Assembly (NCBI RefSeq): GCF_021216675.1
Contig: NZ_CP086120.1
Coordinates: 5,206,501-5,270,500 of the forward strand
Length of the DNA: 64,000 nucleotides
Reading direction: 5' to 3'
Source of the DNA: Streptomyces gobiensis
Lineage (GTDB): Bacteria > Actinomycetota > Actinomycetes > Streptomycetales > Streptomycetaceae
Under the pieces are notes generated by a model that made no database searches, had not been told where the DNA came from, and was given only the letters and a program-made list of their open reading frames with translations. The translations under genes were made by a program, and so were the position numbers. Positions 17,277 to 25,463 of this stretch are shown piece after piece. Numbering within the stretch: position 1 is the stretch's first letter; each line of letters opens with the position of its first letter.

Positions 17277-17844
17277 TCCGTTTCCGACCGCGCTGAAGAT
17301 TCTCATCGCGGGCGGCTTTGGAGTCGGCAAGACCACCTTCGTCGGGGCGGTCAGCGAGATTGAGCCGCTGAGTACGGAGGAGCTGCTCACTCAGGTCAGC
17401 GCCGCCACGGACAGCCTGGAGGGGGTGGAGGACAAGACCACCACCACGGTGGCGATGGACTTCGGCCGCATCACCCTCAGCGCTGAGCACGTCCTCTACC
17501 TCTTCGGCACCCCGGGGCAGGAGCGCTTCTGGTTTATGTGGAATGAGCTCTGTGCCGGTGCGCTGGGTGCTGTCGTGCTCGCCGACACCCGGCGTCTTGA
17601 GCACTGCTTCTCGGCGGTGGACTTCTTCGAACGGCGCGGCATGGGCTTTATCGTCGCCGTCAATGAGTTCGATGGCGCGTACCGGTACACCACCGATGAG
17701 GTGCGCTCCGCCCTTGACCTCAAACCCGATGTGCCGGTGGTGATGTGTGACGCCCGGCACGCCAGCTCCACGACCCAGGTCCTTGTGGCCCTTGTCAAGC
17801 ATCTCATCGAATCAAGGAGCAAGTATGCCCCCGATGTCGTATGA
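17254..17844 (+). CDS. cvnD: conservon small GTPase (CvnD)
   Basis: MglA/Ras-like GTP-binding protein of 196 residues. G1 is AGGFGVGKTT (~residue 14), the switch I Thr lies in TTTVAMDFG, and G3 is GTPGQERFWFMW. The G4 position reads NEFD instead of NKxD, as usual in CvnD proteins. It probably acts as the nucleotide switch of the conservon complex under CvnB control. ATG 17254 is inside cvnC, and the GAF gene starts inside its last codons. Confidence 0.92.
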   Translation: MDSVNDSDPFPTALKILIAGGFGVGKTTFVGAVSEIEPLSTEELLTQVSAATDSLEGVEDKTTTTVAMDFGRITLSAEHVLYLFGTPGQERFWFMWNELCAGALGAVVLADTRRLEHCFSAVDFFERRGMGFIVAVNEFDGAYRYTTDEVRSALDLKPDVPVVMCDARHASSTTQVLVALVKHLIESRSKYAPDVV

Positions 17845-18397
17845 CCCCACGCGCCATCTCCTCCTCACTCCCGAGGACGCCGATGCTCCAGCGCGCGTGG
17901 TGCGGTTGCGGGAGCTGGGTCTGGGAGATGTGCCGGTCCCGGAGTTCGATGACTTCGCCCGTGAACTGGCCCGTATCACCGGTGCCCCGTATGCGATGGT
18001 CAACTTTATTGATGAGCACCGGCAGTATTTCGCGGGACTCTACACCCCGGCGGCCGACCAGGCCGTTCAGCTGGGCCCGTCCCCGGCGGCCGCGCAGCCC
18101 GGGCGGGAGATGGCGCGGGACCATGGCTACTGCCCGCATGTCGTCGTGCGGCGCAAGGCCCTGGTGCTGGAGGACGTCTGTGACTATCCGCGGTTCGCGG
18201 GAAATCCGGTGGTCGATGAGATCGGCATCCGCTCTTATATGGGGGCGCCGCTGATTGACCACACAGGGATGGCGTTGGGGACCGTGTGCGTCGTGGACCA
18301 GGAACCGCGCCCATGGGGCCGCCAGGGCCTGGAGACCATCAAGTCGATGGCCGCCAAGCTGGTGGAGCAGATCCACCGGCGGGAGCACGGCTCCTGA
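17825..18397 (+). CDS. GAF-domain sensor protein closing the conservon
   Basis: Single-GAF protein of 190 residues. The domain spans about residues 40-185 (EFDDFARELARITGAPYAMVNFIDEHRQYF, then IRSYMGAPLIDHTGMALGTVCVVDQEPRPW). Cys and His residues in GYCPHVVVRRKALVLEDV could serve a cofactor, but none can be assigned. ATG 17825 has AAGGAG about 10 bases upstream and overlaps cvnD by 20 bp, so it belongs to the operon. In several conservons the fifth gene is a P450; here it is a GAF sensor, probably feeding small-molecule or redox input to the GTPase module. Confidence 0.85.
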   Translation: MPPMSYDPTRHLLLTPEDADAPARVVRLRELGLGDVPVPEFDDFARELARITGAPYAMVNFIDEHRQYFAGLYTPAADQAVQLGPSPAAAQPGREMARDHGYCPHVVVRRKALVLEDVCDYPRFAGNPVVDEIGIRSYMGAPLIDHTGMALGTVCVVDQEPRPWGRQGLETIKSMAAKLVEQIHRREHGS

Positions 18398-18417
18398 AGC
18401 GTCATGGGGCCGCAGGG

Positions 18418-19620
18418 TCAGCAGGCGGGTTCCGGCTCCCTCCGGACCAGCTCCGACAGCCGCTGTGACCACTCGCCCTTCGCGGTGCCGAGGGCGAACT
18501 CGCCCAGCCGCAGCCGCTGTATGTCGGAGGTGCCGGCAGGAGCGAAGATGTGGTGTGCGTCGCGCAGATAGCGTTCGATGGGACGGTCGGTGAACAGGCC
18601 GGCGGCAGCGTGGATCTCCATGGCGTCGCGCGCCGATTCCAGTGCGTACTCCACATTGACCAGCTTGGCGTTCATCAGTTCCGCGTCACACGGCAGGCCG
18701 CCGTCCAGGAGGTGCACAGCGTGGTAGGCGGCCAGCCGTGCGGTCATCAGCCGGGACTGGATCTGTCCCAGCTTCAGCTTGATGGGGCTGAGTTGGGCCA
18801 GTGGCGCGCCATAACGGTGGCGGTCGGCGCAGAACCGTGTGGTCTCCTCCAGGATCGCCTGATGGATGCCGAGCGATACGGCGGTGAGATTCGCGCGCCC
18901 GTACAGCACGCTGGAGGAGTAGGCGACGGCGAGGCCATCGCCCTCCCGGCCGAGCAGATTCGCGGCCGGCACCCGGCAGTTGTCGAAGTAGAGCTCACCG
19001 AAGCTGAAGCCGTGCAGTCCCATCGCGGGCTGCTGGGCGCCCAGCGAGCAGCCGGGTCGGCCGGACTCGACCAGGAAGGCCGAGAGCCCCTTGGAGCCGG
19101 GCCCGGTACGGACGACGACTCCGTGGAGATCGCCGACATGACTGTTGCCTACGAAGACCTTGTGCCCGTTGAGGATGTAGTCATCGCCATCGCGCACCGC
19201 GCTGCTGGCCATCCCGAGCACATGCCCGCCCGACTCGGGCTCGGTCACCGCGATGGTCGGCAGGCACTCTCCGGCGGCGACCGCGGGCAGCCAGGTCTTC
19301 TTCTGCTCCTCGTTGCCGAAGTGAATTATCTTGGCGACACCGAGCTGGGAGGCCTGGACCATCGCGCCCATGGCGCCGCTCACCCGGGACAGCTCCTCGA
19401 TAATCACGGTTTTGGCGAGATGACCGTCGCCCATGCCGCCGTAGGCCCGGGGCACGGTGACACCTATCCACCCCTGGCGGGCGATCAGCCGCGAGATCTC
19501 ATGGCAGACGGAGCGGGCCTCCTCCATGGCGGGAACCGAGGGCCGGACCTCCTGCTCTGCGAACTCTCTTACACGATGGCGCAGTTCCTCGTGCCGCTGG
19601 TCCGTGAAGTAACGATCCAT
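18418..19620 (-). CDS. acyl-CoA dehydrogenase-like flavoprotein lacking the usual Glu base
   Basis: Acyl-CoA dehydrogenase fold of 400 residues: N-terminal helical domain, middle beta domain with AVTEPESGGHVLGMASSAVRDGDDYILNGHKVFVGNS, and C-terminal FAD-binding helices. In the segment where short- and medium-chain enzymes carry the catalytic glutamate (Y-E-G-T-S) this protein reads PAGTSDIQRLRLGE, so that base is missing. This is seen in some secondary-metabolism ACADs, so substrate and reaction are open. It is divergent from the hydrolase gene across 241 bp and convergent with the conservon. Confidence 0.82.
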   Translation of the reverse strand: MDRYFTDQRHEELRHRVREFAEQEVRPSVPAMEEARSVCHEISRLIARQGWIGVTVPRAYGGMGDGHLAKTVIIEELSRVSGAMGAMVQASQLGVAKIIHFGNEEQKKTWLPAVAAGECLPTIAVTEPESGGHVLGMASSAVRDGDDYILNGHKVFVGNSHVGDLHGVVVRTGPGSKGLSAFLVESGRPGCSLGAQQPAMGLHGFSFGELYFDNCRVPAANLLGREGDGLAVAYSSSVLYGRANLTAVSLGIHQAILEETTRFCADRHRYGAPLAQLSPIKLKLGQIQSRLMTARLAAYHAVHLLDGGLPCDAELMNAKLVNVEYALESARDAMEIHAAAGLFTDRPIERYLRDAHHIFAPAGTSDIQRLRLGEFALGTAKGEWSQRLSELVRREPEPAC

Positions 19621-19861
19621 GACGAACTCTCTTCCGCGGTACGCTGCCCCGCTTGCCTGCTGACGGGGCCGGTGTATCGGCAGTGTTGTCCATGGCGCCG
19701 AACGGAGTGGCGCATTCCCGCAGCATTACCCAATGGCATGGCCCGGACACCACGGAGTATCCGCTCACATCGGCAGCGGTGGCGCAAGAGGGGCGTGTGG
19801 GAAGGCGTGGGCGCTGCTGTGGCTTTGGCGGGATCTCATCATCCGAACGAAGGAGGAGACA

Positions 19862-20791
19862 GTGGCCATGACGGCGGAATCCATCCGGGCCGCGGACGGC
19901 ATACCGATCGCGACCTGCGTCTGGTGGCCCGAAGGCGTGCCCAGGGCACTGGTACAGATCGCGCACGGCGCGGCCGAACACGCCCGGCGTTACGACCGGT
20001 TCGCGCGCTGTCTCACCGCCCACGGCTATGCGGTGGCCGCCTCTGACCATCGCGGCCATGGCGGCACGGCTGAGCACACCGGTGGCCTCGGGGTGGTGGG
20101 GCCCAGTGGCTGGCGGGCGGTGGTCGACGACCTCAAGGCCGTCGGCGACCAGGTGCGTGCGACGGCCCCCGGGGGGCCCGGGCTGCCACTGGTGCTCCTC
20201 GGGCACAGCATGGGCTCGCAGCTCGCCCGTGACTACGCTCAGGAGTACGGCGCCGGGCTCGCCGGGCTCATTCTGTCCGCGACCTTCCGGTCACTGCCGG
20301 GCTGCGAGAGCGAGACAGCGGTACGGCTGCTGACCACGGAGATCGACAAGGGCGGCCGGGAAGCCCGGTCGGACTTTGTGCCCAGGCTCTTCGGCTCCTT
20401 CAACGACCCCTGGGAGCACCGCACGGGCTTCGAATGGCTCTCCCGGGACCCGGCCGAGGTCGACCGCTATGTCTCGGACCAGCAGTGCGGCTTCCCGTTC
20501 AGCGCCGGGCTCGCGCTGGACTGGGTGCTGGGCGTCCGCAAGATCAACGATCCGGCCCAGCTTGATCGCGTACCGCGGGATATGCCGGTGCATATCGCGG
20601 TGGGCGATCAGGATCCCTGCCATCAGGGGATGACGCTGGTCTACGAACTTCTGGAGGACTTCCGCTATCTGGGCATGCGGGAGGTGAGCTGGCGGGCGTA
20701 TGAGGGAGCCCGCCACGAGATCCTCAACGAGACCAACCGGGACGAGGTCCAGGCCGACCTCCTGGCCTGGCTGAACCACCATGTCCCCTGA
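19862..20791 (+). CDS. alpha/beta hydrolase, monoacylglycerol lipase/lysophospholipase type
   Basis: Serine hydrolase of the Hydrolase_4 family, 309 residues. Visible are the oxyanion region VQIAHGAAEHARRYDRFA, the DHRGHGGT motif, the nucleophile elbow LLGHSMGSQ (~residue 115), a later Asp in VAVGDQDPC and the His in YEGARHEILNE, so the catalytic triad is complete. There is no signal peptide, so it is cytoplasmic and probably cleaves acylglycerols or lysophospholipids. GTG 19862 is chosen because AGGAGG stands 5 bases ahead; ATG 19868 is the alternative. Divergent promoter region with the acyl-CoA dehydrogenase-like gene. Confidence 0.85.
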   Translation: MAMTAESIRAADGIPIATCVWWPEGVPRALVQIAHGAAEHARRYDRFARCLTAHGYAVAASDHRGHGGTAEHTGGLGVVGPSGWRAVVDDLKAVGDQVRATAPGGPGLPLVLLGHSMGSQLARDYAQEYGAGLAGLILSATFRSLPGCESETAVRLLTTEIDKGGREARSDFVPRLFGSFNDPWEHRTGFEWLSRDPAEVDRYVSDQQCGFPFSAGLALDWVLGVRKINDPAQLDRVPRDMPVHIAVGDQDPCHQGMTLVYELLEDFRYLGMREVSWRAYEGARHEILNETNRDEVQADLLAWLNHHVP

Positions 20792-20886
20792 GCCCCTGCT
20801 GGTCGCCTTCGTCCGCGCCGCCCTGGGCGTTTCCCGGGGCGGCGGCCTGGGAACTCGCGGGCCACGAGCAACCCTGGAGGCAGACC

Positions 20887-21249
20887 GTGGCTGATGTATC
20901 CGGAATCTCCGGTGCCGCCGGAGTGGAGCTGGAGGCTCTCTGGGATGAGTTCCACCAGGTGGTGAACATGACCTCGCAGGAGCTGGGTGCCTGGCTCAGG
21001 ACGGAGAGCGCGGGAGAGGAGACCGAGGAGCTGCCGGAGGAGTCCGGCACGGAGCAGGGGCGTCATGTGCTCAAGATCCTGCAGAAGCGCCGCACGGATC
21101 TGACCGATGCGGACATCCGGCTGATGGCCCAGGTTGTGGATACGGTGCAGACGCAGCATGAACACGCTCCCGCGCCGGACGCGGCGGAGCACGCCGCCTG
21201 GCGGCACCGGCTGATGACCTTGGGTCACGACCCGCTGCGGGCAGGCTAG
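20887..21249 (+). CDS. DUF3140 protein
   Basis: Small charged cytoplasmic protein of 120 residues. The core LWDEFHQVVNMTSQELGAWLRTE followed by HVLKILQKRRTDLTDADIRLMAQVVDTV matches the actinobacterial DUF3140 family, whose function is unknown. GTG 20887 has GGAGG about 9 bases upstream. It lies 95 bp after the hydrolase and ends at a strong hairpin shared with the facing GGDEF/EAL gene. Confidence 0.8.
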   Translation: MADVSGISGAAGVELEALWDEFHQVVNMTSQELGAWLRTESAGEETEELPEESGTEQGRHVLKILQKRRTDLTDADIRLMAQVVDTVQTQHEHAPAPDAAEHAAWRHRLMTLGHDPLRAG

Positions 21250-21281
21250 CGGCGAACGCCCGCCGCAGCGGCGGCCCCCGT

Positions 21282-21307
21282 GCCGCCGGACATCACTGTC
21301 CGGCGGC
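21282..21307. terminator. bidirectional terminator-like hairpin between convergent genes
   Basis: GCCGCCGGACA (21282-21292) pairs perfectly with TGTCCGGCGGC (21297-21307) around TCAC. The loop contains the stop codon of the minus-strand GGDEF/EAL gene, and the stem begins 32 bases after the DUF3140 stop. There is no T-run. Confidence 0.65.
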
Positions 21308-23482
21308 CAGGGGGAGGAGTCCGCCCGAAAGCTGCTCAGGCGGGCCAGGACGGGCGTAGAACCAGCCCTGTGCCGAGTCGCAGCCCAGGGCACGCAGATG
21401 CTCGGCCTGGGGTGCGGTCTCCACGCCCTCAACCGTCACCGACAGGTCCAGGACATGGGCGAGCGAGACGATGCCCTCCACCACCTTGAGGTCAACCGGA
21501 TCGGCCGGGTGCCGTTGCAGCCCCTGGGTGAAGGACCGGTCCAGCTTGAGAGTGCTCGCGGGCAGCCGGCGCAGGCTGGCCAGGTTGGAGTAGCCCGTGC
21601 CGAAGTCGTCCAGGGCGATGCCCACGCCCAGTTCGGCCAGCTGGCGCAGCGGCTTGAGCTCATCGTCATCGGCCTTGATCAGGGCGCTCTCGGTGACCTC
21701 CAGACACAGCGACTCGGCGGGCAGCCCGGCGTTCTTCAGAACGGCAACGGTGTCCGGTACCAGCTCGGAGTGCTGCAGCTGCCGTGGGGACAGATTGACG
21801 TTCACCCGCAGCGGCCGGGCACCCCCGATGCCCCGCACCTGCCACTCGCACGCCTGCCGTACGGCCTCCTCCAGCACCCAGCGGCCGAGCGGGACGATCA
21901 GCCCGGTGTGCTCGGCGAGCGGGATGAAGCGGTCCGGGCCCAGTACTCCGTGCCGTGGGTGGTTCCACCGGACCAGGGCCTCCGCGCCCTCCACGCTGCT
22001 GTCGTCCATCCGGACGAGCGGCTGGTACTCGATGAAGAACTCGCAGCCGTCCAGCGCGGCGGGCAGCCGGTTGGTCAGACTGTGCCGGCTGATGGCACGG
22101 GCGTCCGAATCCGGGTCGGCCAGCTCATAGCGATTGCCGCCCCGTGCCTTGGCGCGGTACATGGTGATATCGGCGCTGCGCAGCACCTCAGCGGGGGTCA
22201 GCTCCCGGGCGAGCCCTTCGACGATGCCGATGCTGGCGCGTACCGAGAGCTCCCGGCCGGCCACTAAGACCGGCGTGGAGAACGCTTCCAGCGCCCGGTT
22301 CGCCAGATCGGTCACCTCGCTGCGGGACGCCGGATCACTGACCAGTGCCACAAACTCATCGCCGCCGATCCGGGCCACCACCTGGCCCGGAGCGGTCACA
22401 CAGCTCTGCAGCCGTTCGGCGACGGCCACCAGCAGCTGATCGCCCACGGCATGGCCGAGGCTGTCATTGACGGTCTTGAAGCCGTCGAGGTCCAGATAGC
22501 ACAGCCCGATACGTGCCTGGTCATCGTCGCGGGACAGCGTCTGCTCCAGGCGTTCGAAGAACAGGGTGCGATTGGGCAGATCGGTGAGCGCGTCATGGGT
22601 GGCCTCGTACCGCAGCCGCAGATGGAGCAGCCGACGTTCGGTGATGTCCTCCATCAGGGCGAGCATGTACCGGGGCGTACTGTCCGGGTCGCGCAGCAGG
22701 GAGACCGTCAGATTGGTCCACAGGACGGTGCCGTCGGGGCGCTGGTAGGCCTTCTCGGTCTGGAAGTGCTCCCGGTGGCCGCGCACCAGCTCGTCGTACA
22801 TCCGCCATACCCCGGGGGCGTCATCGGGGTGTACCCACGAGGTGACCTTCCGGCTGCGCAGCAGCTCCTCACAGCCGCCGAACATACGGGCGAGCGACGC
22901 GTTGACGTCGAGCACGGTGCCGTCCATCGAGGCGATCCCGATGCCCATCGTGGCCCCCTCGAAGACGGCACGGAAGCGGGTCTCGCTGTCGTGCAGCGCC
23001 TTTTCGATCTCGGCCTGGGCGGCGAGGGCGGCGCGGGAGAGTGCCTCCTGCTCGGTGCGTGTGCGCTCCTGCAGGGCGCGGGCGAACCCCGCCGAGATGG
23101 CGTGCTGGAGCCGGGCGCACCGGGCGCGGCCCTCTTCCGGATGCAGCGCCGCGCGGTCCGAGCAGTAGAGCAGCAGATAGGCGTCGACGACGCCGAGTAC
23201 CTGCGTGAGCGCGTCGGGCGAGGTGCAGTGCGCGCTGACCAGCGCGGCGCCCACCCCGCGGGCGGTGGTGGGATCGAAGGGACGGCTGTGCAGCGCCGCG
23301 CGGAGCTGTTCCGCCAGCGGCACCAGGTGTTCTTCAAACTCGGCACGCGTCATCGAGGTGGCGGTGGTGGGATAGACCGCGCGGCTCCAGATCGTCGCGA
23401 ACCGCCGCAGACCGTCGCTGTGGCCGGGCTCGGCCGGACCGGTGCTGTCCGGTCCGGGTGAGACCTCTGAGAGTGCGTTCAC
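21293..23482 (-). CDS. PAS-GGDEF-EAL bifunctional cyclic-di-GMP enzyme
   Basis: Protein of 729 residues. A helical N-terminal region (~1-165) leads by a coiled stretch into a PAS domain (~175-300, FEGATMGIGIASMDGTVLDVNASLARMFG), a GGDEF domain (ARIGGDEFVAL near residue 385) and an EAL domain (from ~470). The EAL catalytic set looks complete: EALVRW, NVNLSPRQL, EVTES, DDFGTGYSNL, TLKLDRSF, EGVET and QGWFY. The GGDEF motif is canonical, but no RxxD I-site precedes it, so product feedback is probably absent. Both synthesis and breakdown of c-di-GMP are possible. Its GTG overlaps the methyltransferase stop by 4 bp, making a two-gene operon. Confidence 0.92.
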   Translation of the reverse strand: MNALSEVSPGPDSTGPAEPGHSDGLRRFATIWSRAVYPTTATSMTRAEFEEHLVPLAEQLRAALHSRPFDPTTARGVGAALVSAHCTSPDALTQVLGVVDAYLLLYCSDRAALHPEEGRARCARLQHAISAGFARALQERTRTEQEALSRAALAAQAEIEKALHDSETRFRAVFEGATMGIGIASMDGTVLDVNASLARMFGGCEELLRSRKVTSWVHPDDAPGVWRMYDELVRGHREHFQTEKAYQRPDGTVLWTNLTVSLLRDPDSTPRYMLALMEDITERRLLHLRLRYEATHDALTDLPNRTLFFERLEQTLSRDDDQARIGLCYLDLDGFKTVNDSLGHAVGDQLLVAVAERLQSCVTAPGQVVARIGGDEFVALVSDPASRSEVTDLANRALEAFSTPVLVAGRELSVRASIGIVEGLARELTPAEVLRSADITMYRAKARGGNRYELADPDSDARAISRHSLTNRLPAALDGCEFFIEYQPLVRMDDSSVEGAEALVRWNHPRHGVLGPDRFIPLAEHTGLIVPLGRWVLEEAVRQACEWQVRGIGGARPLRVNVNLSPRQLQHSELVPDTVAVLKNAGLPAESLCLEVTESALIKADDDELKPLRQLAELGVGIALDDFGTGYSNLASLRRLPASTLKLDRSFTQGLQRHPADPVDLKVVEGIVSLAHVLDLSVTVEGVETAPQAEHLRALGCDSAQGWFYARPGPPEQLSGGLLPLAAGQ

Positions 23483-24291
23483 GCCTTACGTCCCACTCCC
23501 GCGAAGCCGCTGAAGACCACCGGGTCCTCCTGGTCGACCGGCCCTTCCGGGCGCCAGTTCGGCATCGACACCAGACCGGGGTCGATGAGTTCGAAGCCCT
23601 CGAAGAAGCGAGCGACCTCCGCGTGCGACCGCATCATCAGCCGTGAGCCGACATTGCTGTAGATCTTCGAAATCTCATCGCCCTGGTCAGAGGTGCGGGG
23701 GCCGCCCTCGGTCGAGGCGTGGGTGAGGATCAGCAGGCTGCCGGGGGCGAAGGCCTCCCGCACCTGGGAGATCGCCTTCCATGGGTCTTCCTCGTCCTTG
23801 ATGAAGTGCAGAACCGCTACGAGCAGCAGGGCGACCGGGCGCTCCAGATCCAGCAGACGGCTGACCTCGGGGCTGCCGAGGATGTCCTGCGGCGAGCGTA
23901 GGTCAGCCGCGAGGACCTCTGTCGTGTCATCGCCCTCCAGCACCGCACGGCTGTGGGCGACGGCGACCGCGTCGTTGTCGACGTAGACCACCCGGGCCTG
24001 CGGACTCGCGGCCTGAGCGACCTCATGGACATTGCCGAACGTGGGTATGCCGGATCCGATGTCGAGGAACTGGGTGATGCCCTGGTCCACGGCGTAGCGC
24101 ACGGCCCGCCGCATAAAGGCACGATTCGCCTGCATGATCTTCGGCAGCCCCGGGAAAGCCTCGATGGCCTGTCGCGCCGCCTCCCGGTCGACCTCGAAGT
24201 TGTGGGAACCGCCCAGGTAGTAGTCGTAGATCCGGGACACACTCGGCTTGGACAGATCGATGCCCTGCGGGGCCCAGGCGGGACGTTCCAT
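23479..24291 (-). CDS. DUF574 SAM-dependent methyltransferase
   Basis: Methyltransf_19 (DUF574) protein of 270 residues, an actinobacterial Rossmann-fold family with many paralogues. SKPSVSRIYDYYLGGSHNFEVDREAA is the N-terminal hallmark, QFLDIGSGIPT (~residue 80) is the SAM-binding motif and VVYVDNDAVAVAHSRAVL follows. Substrates are unknown for nearly all members. The ATG at 24291 is preceded by GAGGAG and is used instead of an upstream in-frame start. It is translationally coupled to the c-di-GMP gene. Confidence 0.88.
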   Translation of the reverse strand: MERPAWAPQGIDLSKPSVSRIYDYYLGGSHNFEVDREAARQAIEAFPGLPKIMQANRAFMRRAVRYAVDQGITQFLDIGSGIPTFGNVHEVAQAASPQARVVYVDNDAVAVAHSRAVLEGDDTTEVLAADLRSPQDILGSPEVSRLLDLERPVALLLVAVLHFIKDEEDPWKAISQVREAFAPGSLLILTHASTEGGPRTSDQGDEISKIYSNVGSRLMMRSHAEVARFFEGFELIDPGLVSMPNWRPEGPVDQEDPVVFSGFAGVGRKA

Positions 24292-24456
24292 CAAATTCTC
24301 CTCATCGCGATCGTCGGCGCATTGACGTTCGAGGGATGAGGCTACTGACCTGAGGTGGGTGGGAGTAAGGAAACGGAGACTCAACCTCCCGATACTGTCC
24401 TGGTGTTGAGGTATATGCCCGGTTCGCCGGGGCGGAATCCCTGCTCCGGAAGCCGG

Positions 24457-24481
24457 GTTTTCTGCGCCTGCCGCCGGTTAC
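24457..24481 (+). promoter_or_regulatory. sigma-B-like promoter, possibly leaderless
   Basis: GTTT (24457-24460), a 15-base spacer and GGTTAC (24476-24481) fit the streptomycete stress-sigma pattern GNNT-N14-16-GGGTAY with one mismatch. Only 9 bases separate GGTTAC from the ATG at 24491 and no Shine-Dalgarno is visible, so the transcript could be leaderless. Confidence 0.5.
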
Positions 24482-24490
24482 CCGGTCTTT

Positions 24491-24841
24491 ATGAACACTT
24501 CTGACCGCGGTGAACTGCCACTGCCCGACTACGACGAGCTGGCCCTCGGCGAGCTGGAGCACCGGATCCGTCCGCTGTCCTCCGACGACGTTGAGCTGCT
24601 GCTTCGTTACGAGCGTGAGCACGCCGACCGCACCCACGTCATCGAGCTCCTCACCGCTCGGCTCACTCAGCTGGCGGAGGGGGCCACCCCCTCACCCGGC
24701 GGCGCCCCGCGCCCTGGGCAGGCCGACGCGACCCGGGGCGCCTCCCCGGTCTCACCGGCGACCTCCCCGGAGCCCACCCATCCGCCGCCGCACGGCACGC
24801 CGTACCAGAGGGGCAAGCCGAAGGCCGACCGGCAGCCCTGA
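24491..24841 (+). CDS. small conserved actinobacterial protein of unknown function
   Basis: Protein of 116 residues with two parts. An acidic helical domain (~10-60, LPDYDELALGELEHRIRPLSSDDVELLLRYEREHADR and following) is followed by a Pro/Thr/Gly-rich disordered tail. The PDYDEL...YEREH pattern recurs in small actinobacterial proteins; I cannot give a function. It is preceded by a sigma-B-like promoter ending 9 bases before the ATG. It faces the DUF2267 gene convergently. Confidence 0.72.
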   Translation: MNTSDRGELPLPDYDELALGELEHRIRPLSSDDVELLLRYEREHADRTHVIELLTARLTQLAEGATPSPGGAPRPGQADATRGASPVSPATSPEPTHPPPHGTPYQRGKPKADRQP

Positions 24842-24890
24842 GCCGCCGCGTCCCGGGGCGGTTCGGGTGTTTCGGGCCGCCCGCCCTGGT

Positions 24891-24906
24891 GCGCTAGTGC
24901 GCTAGT
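24891..24906. repeat. 8-bp tandem duplication at the DUF2267 gene end
   Basis: GCGCTAGT occurs twice in direct contact (24891-24898 and 24899-24906). The right copy holds the TAG stop of the minus-strand DUF2267 gene, so the duplication copied the gene terminus into the intergenic space. Confidence 0.75.
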
Positions 24907-25333
24907 CACCGCCGCGGGCGGAGGGCAGCAGCGCCCTGATGTCCTGTGGCAGCACATTGCTGAGTTTGTTCATCAGCTCCGGGGCAACGGCCGCGTCCAG
25001 CACCTCCAGCACGGCCGTCGCCTGCTGTATGGCCTCCTCCTCCGAGGCCTCGGCGCGCCAGGCCACCCGGCCGGTGAACGCGATCAGATCGAATCGCTCG
25101 CCCCGCTCCCGTGACTCCTCCCGGTGGAGCGGCGACGCCTCATGGACGGCCACCACCCGGCGCAGCGACTCCGCCGCCTCATGGGGCAGCTGTGCCGCCA
25201 GATGGTCCGCCACTCCGTCCGGTATCCGCTCGGCCAGCGTCTCCAGAGTGGCCCGCAGGGCCCGCTCCGCGGACTGCGAATCGGGGAGGCCCGCACGCGC
25301 CTGGATCTGGCCGGTCAGCTCTTCGTAGCGCAT
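24902..25333 (-). CDS. DUF2267 protein
   Basis: All-helical cytoplasmic protein of 143 residues. Family hallmarks are MRYEELTGQIQARAGL, AERALRATLETLAERIPDGVADHLAAQLP and the C-terminal ELMNKLSNVLPQDIRALLP. Function is unknown; such proteins recur among osmotic and oxidative stress genes of Streptomyces. The start at 25333 is preceded by AGGTGG; the frame stays open for another 67 codons upstream, but that stretch is Cys/Arg-rich and unlike the family. Confidence 0.8.
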   Translation of the reverse strand: MRYEELTGQIQARAGLPDSQSAERALRATLETLAERIPDGVADHLAAQLPHEAAESLRRVVAVHEASPLHREESRERGERFDLIAFTGRVAWRAEASEEEAIQQATAVLEVLDAAVAPELMNKLSNVLPQDIRALLPSARGGD

Positions 25334-25406
25334 CGCGCGCACCACCTTTCCGGTGCTCTGCCATACCACCAAGCGGGTGACCGAGCGGCCCCGGTTGACA
25401 CATCCC

Positions 25407-25431
25407 GTTTCCGCCACGGCGCCGGGGTTAC
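25407..25431 (+). promoter_or_regulatory. sigma-B-like promoter before the ChaB gene
   Basis: GTTT (25407-25410), 15 bases, GGTTAC (25426-25431). Spacing and -10 are identical to the element at 24457-24481, and it ends 32 bases before ATG 25464. The -10 differs from GGGTAC by one base. Confidence 0.5.
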
Positions 25432-25463
25432 CCGAACAGCAACGGAAACTGGAGGTGAGCCCG

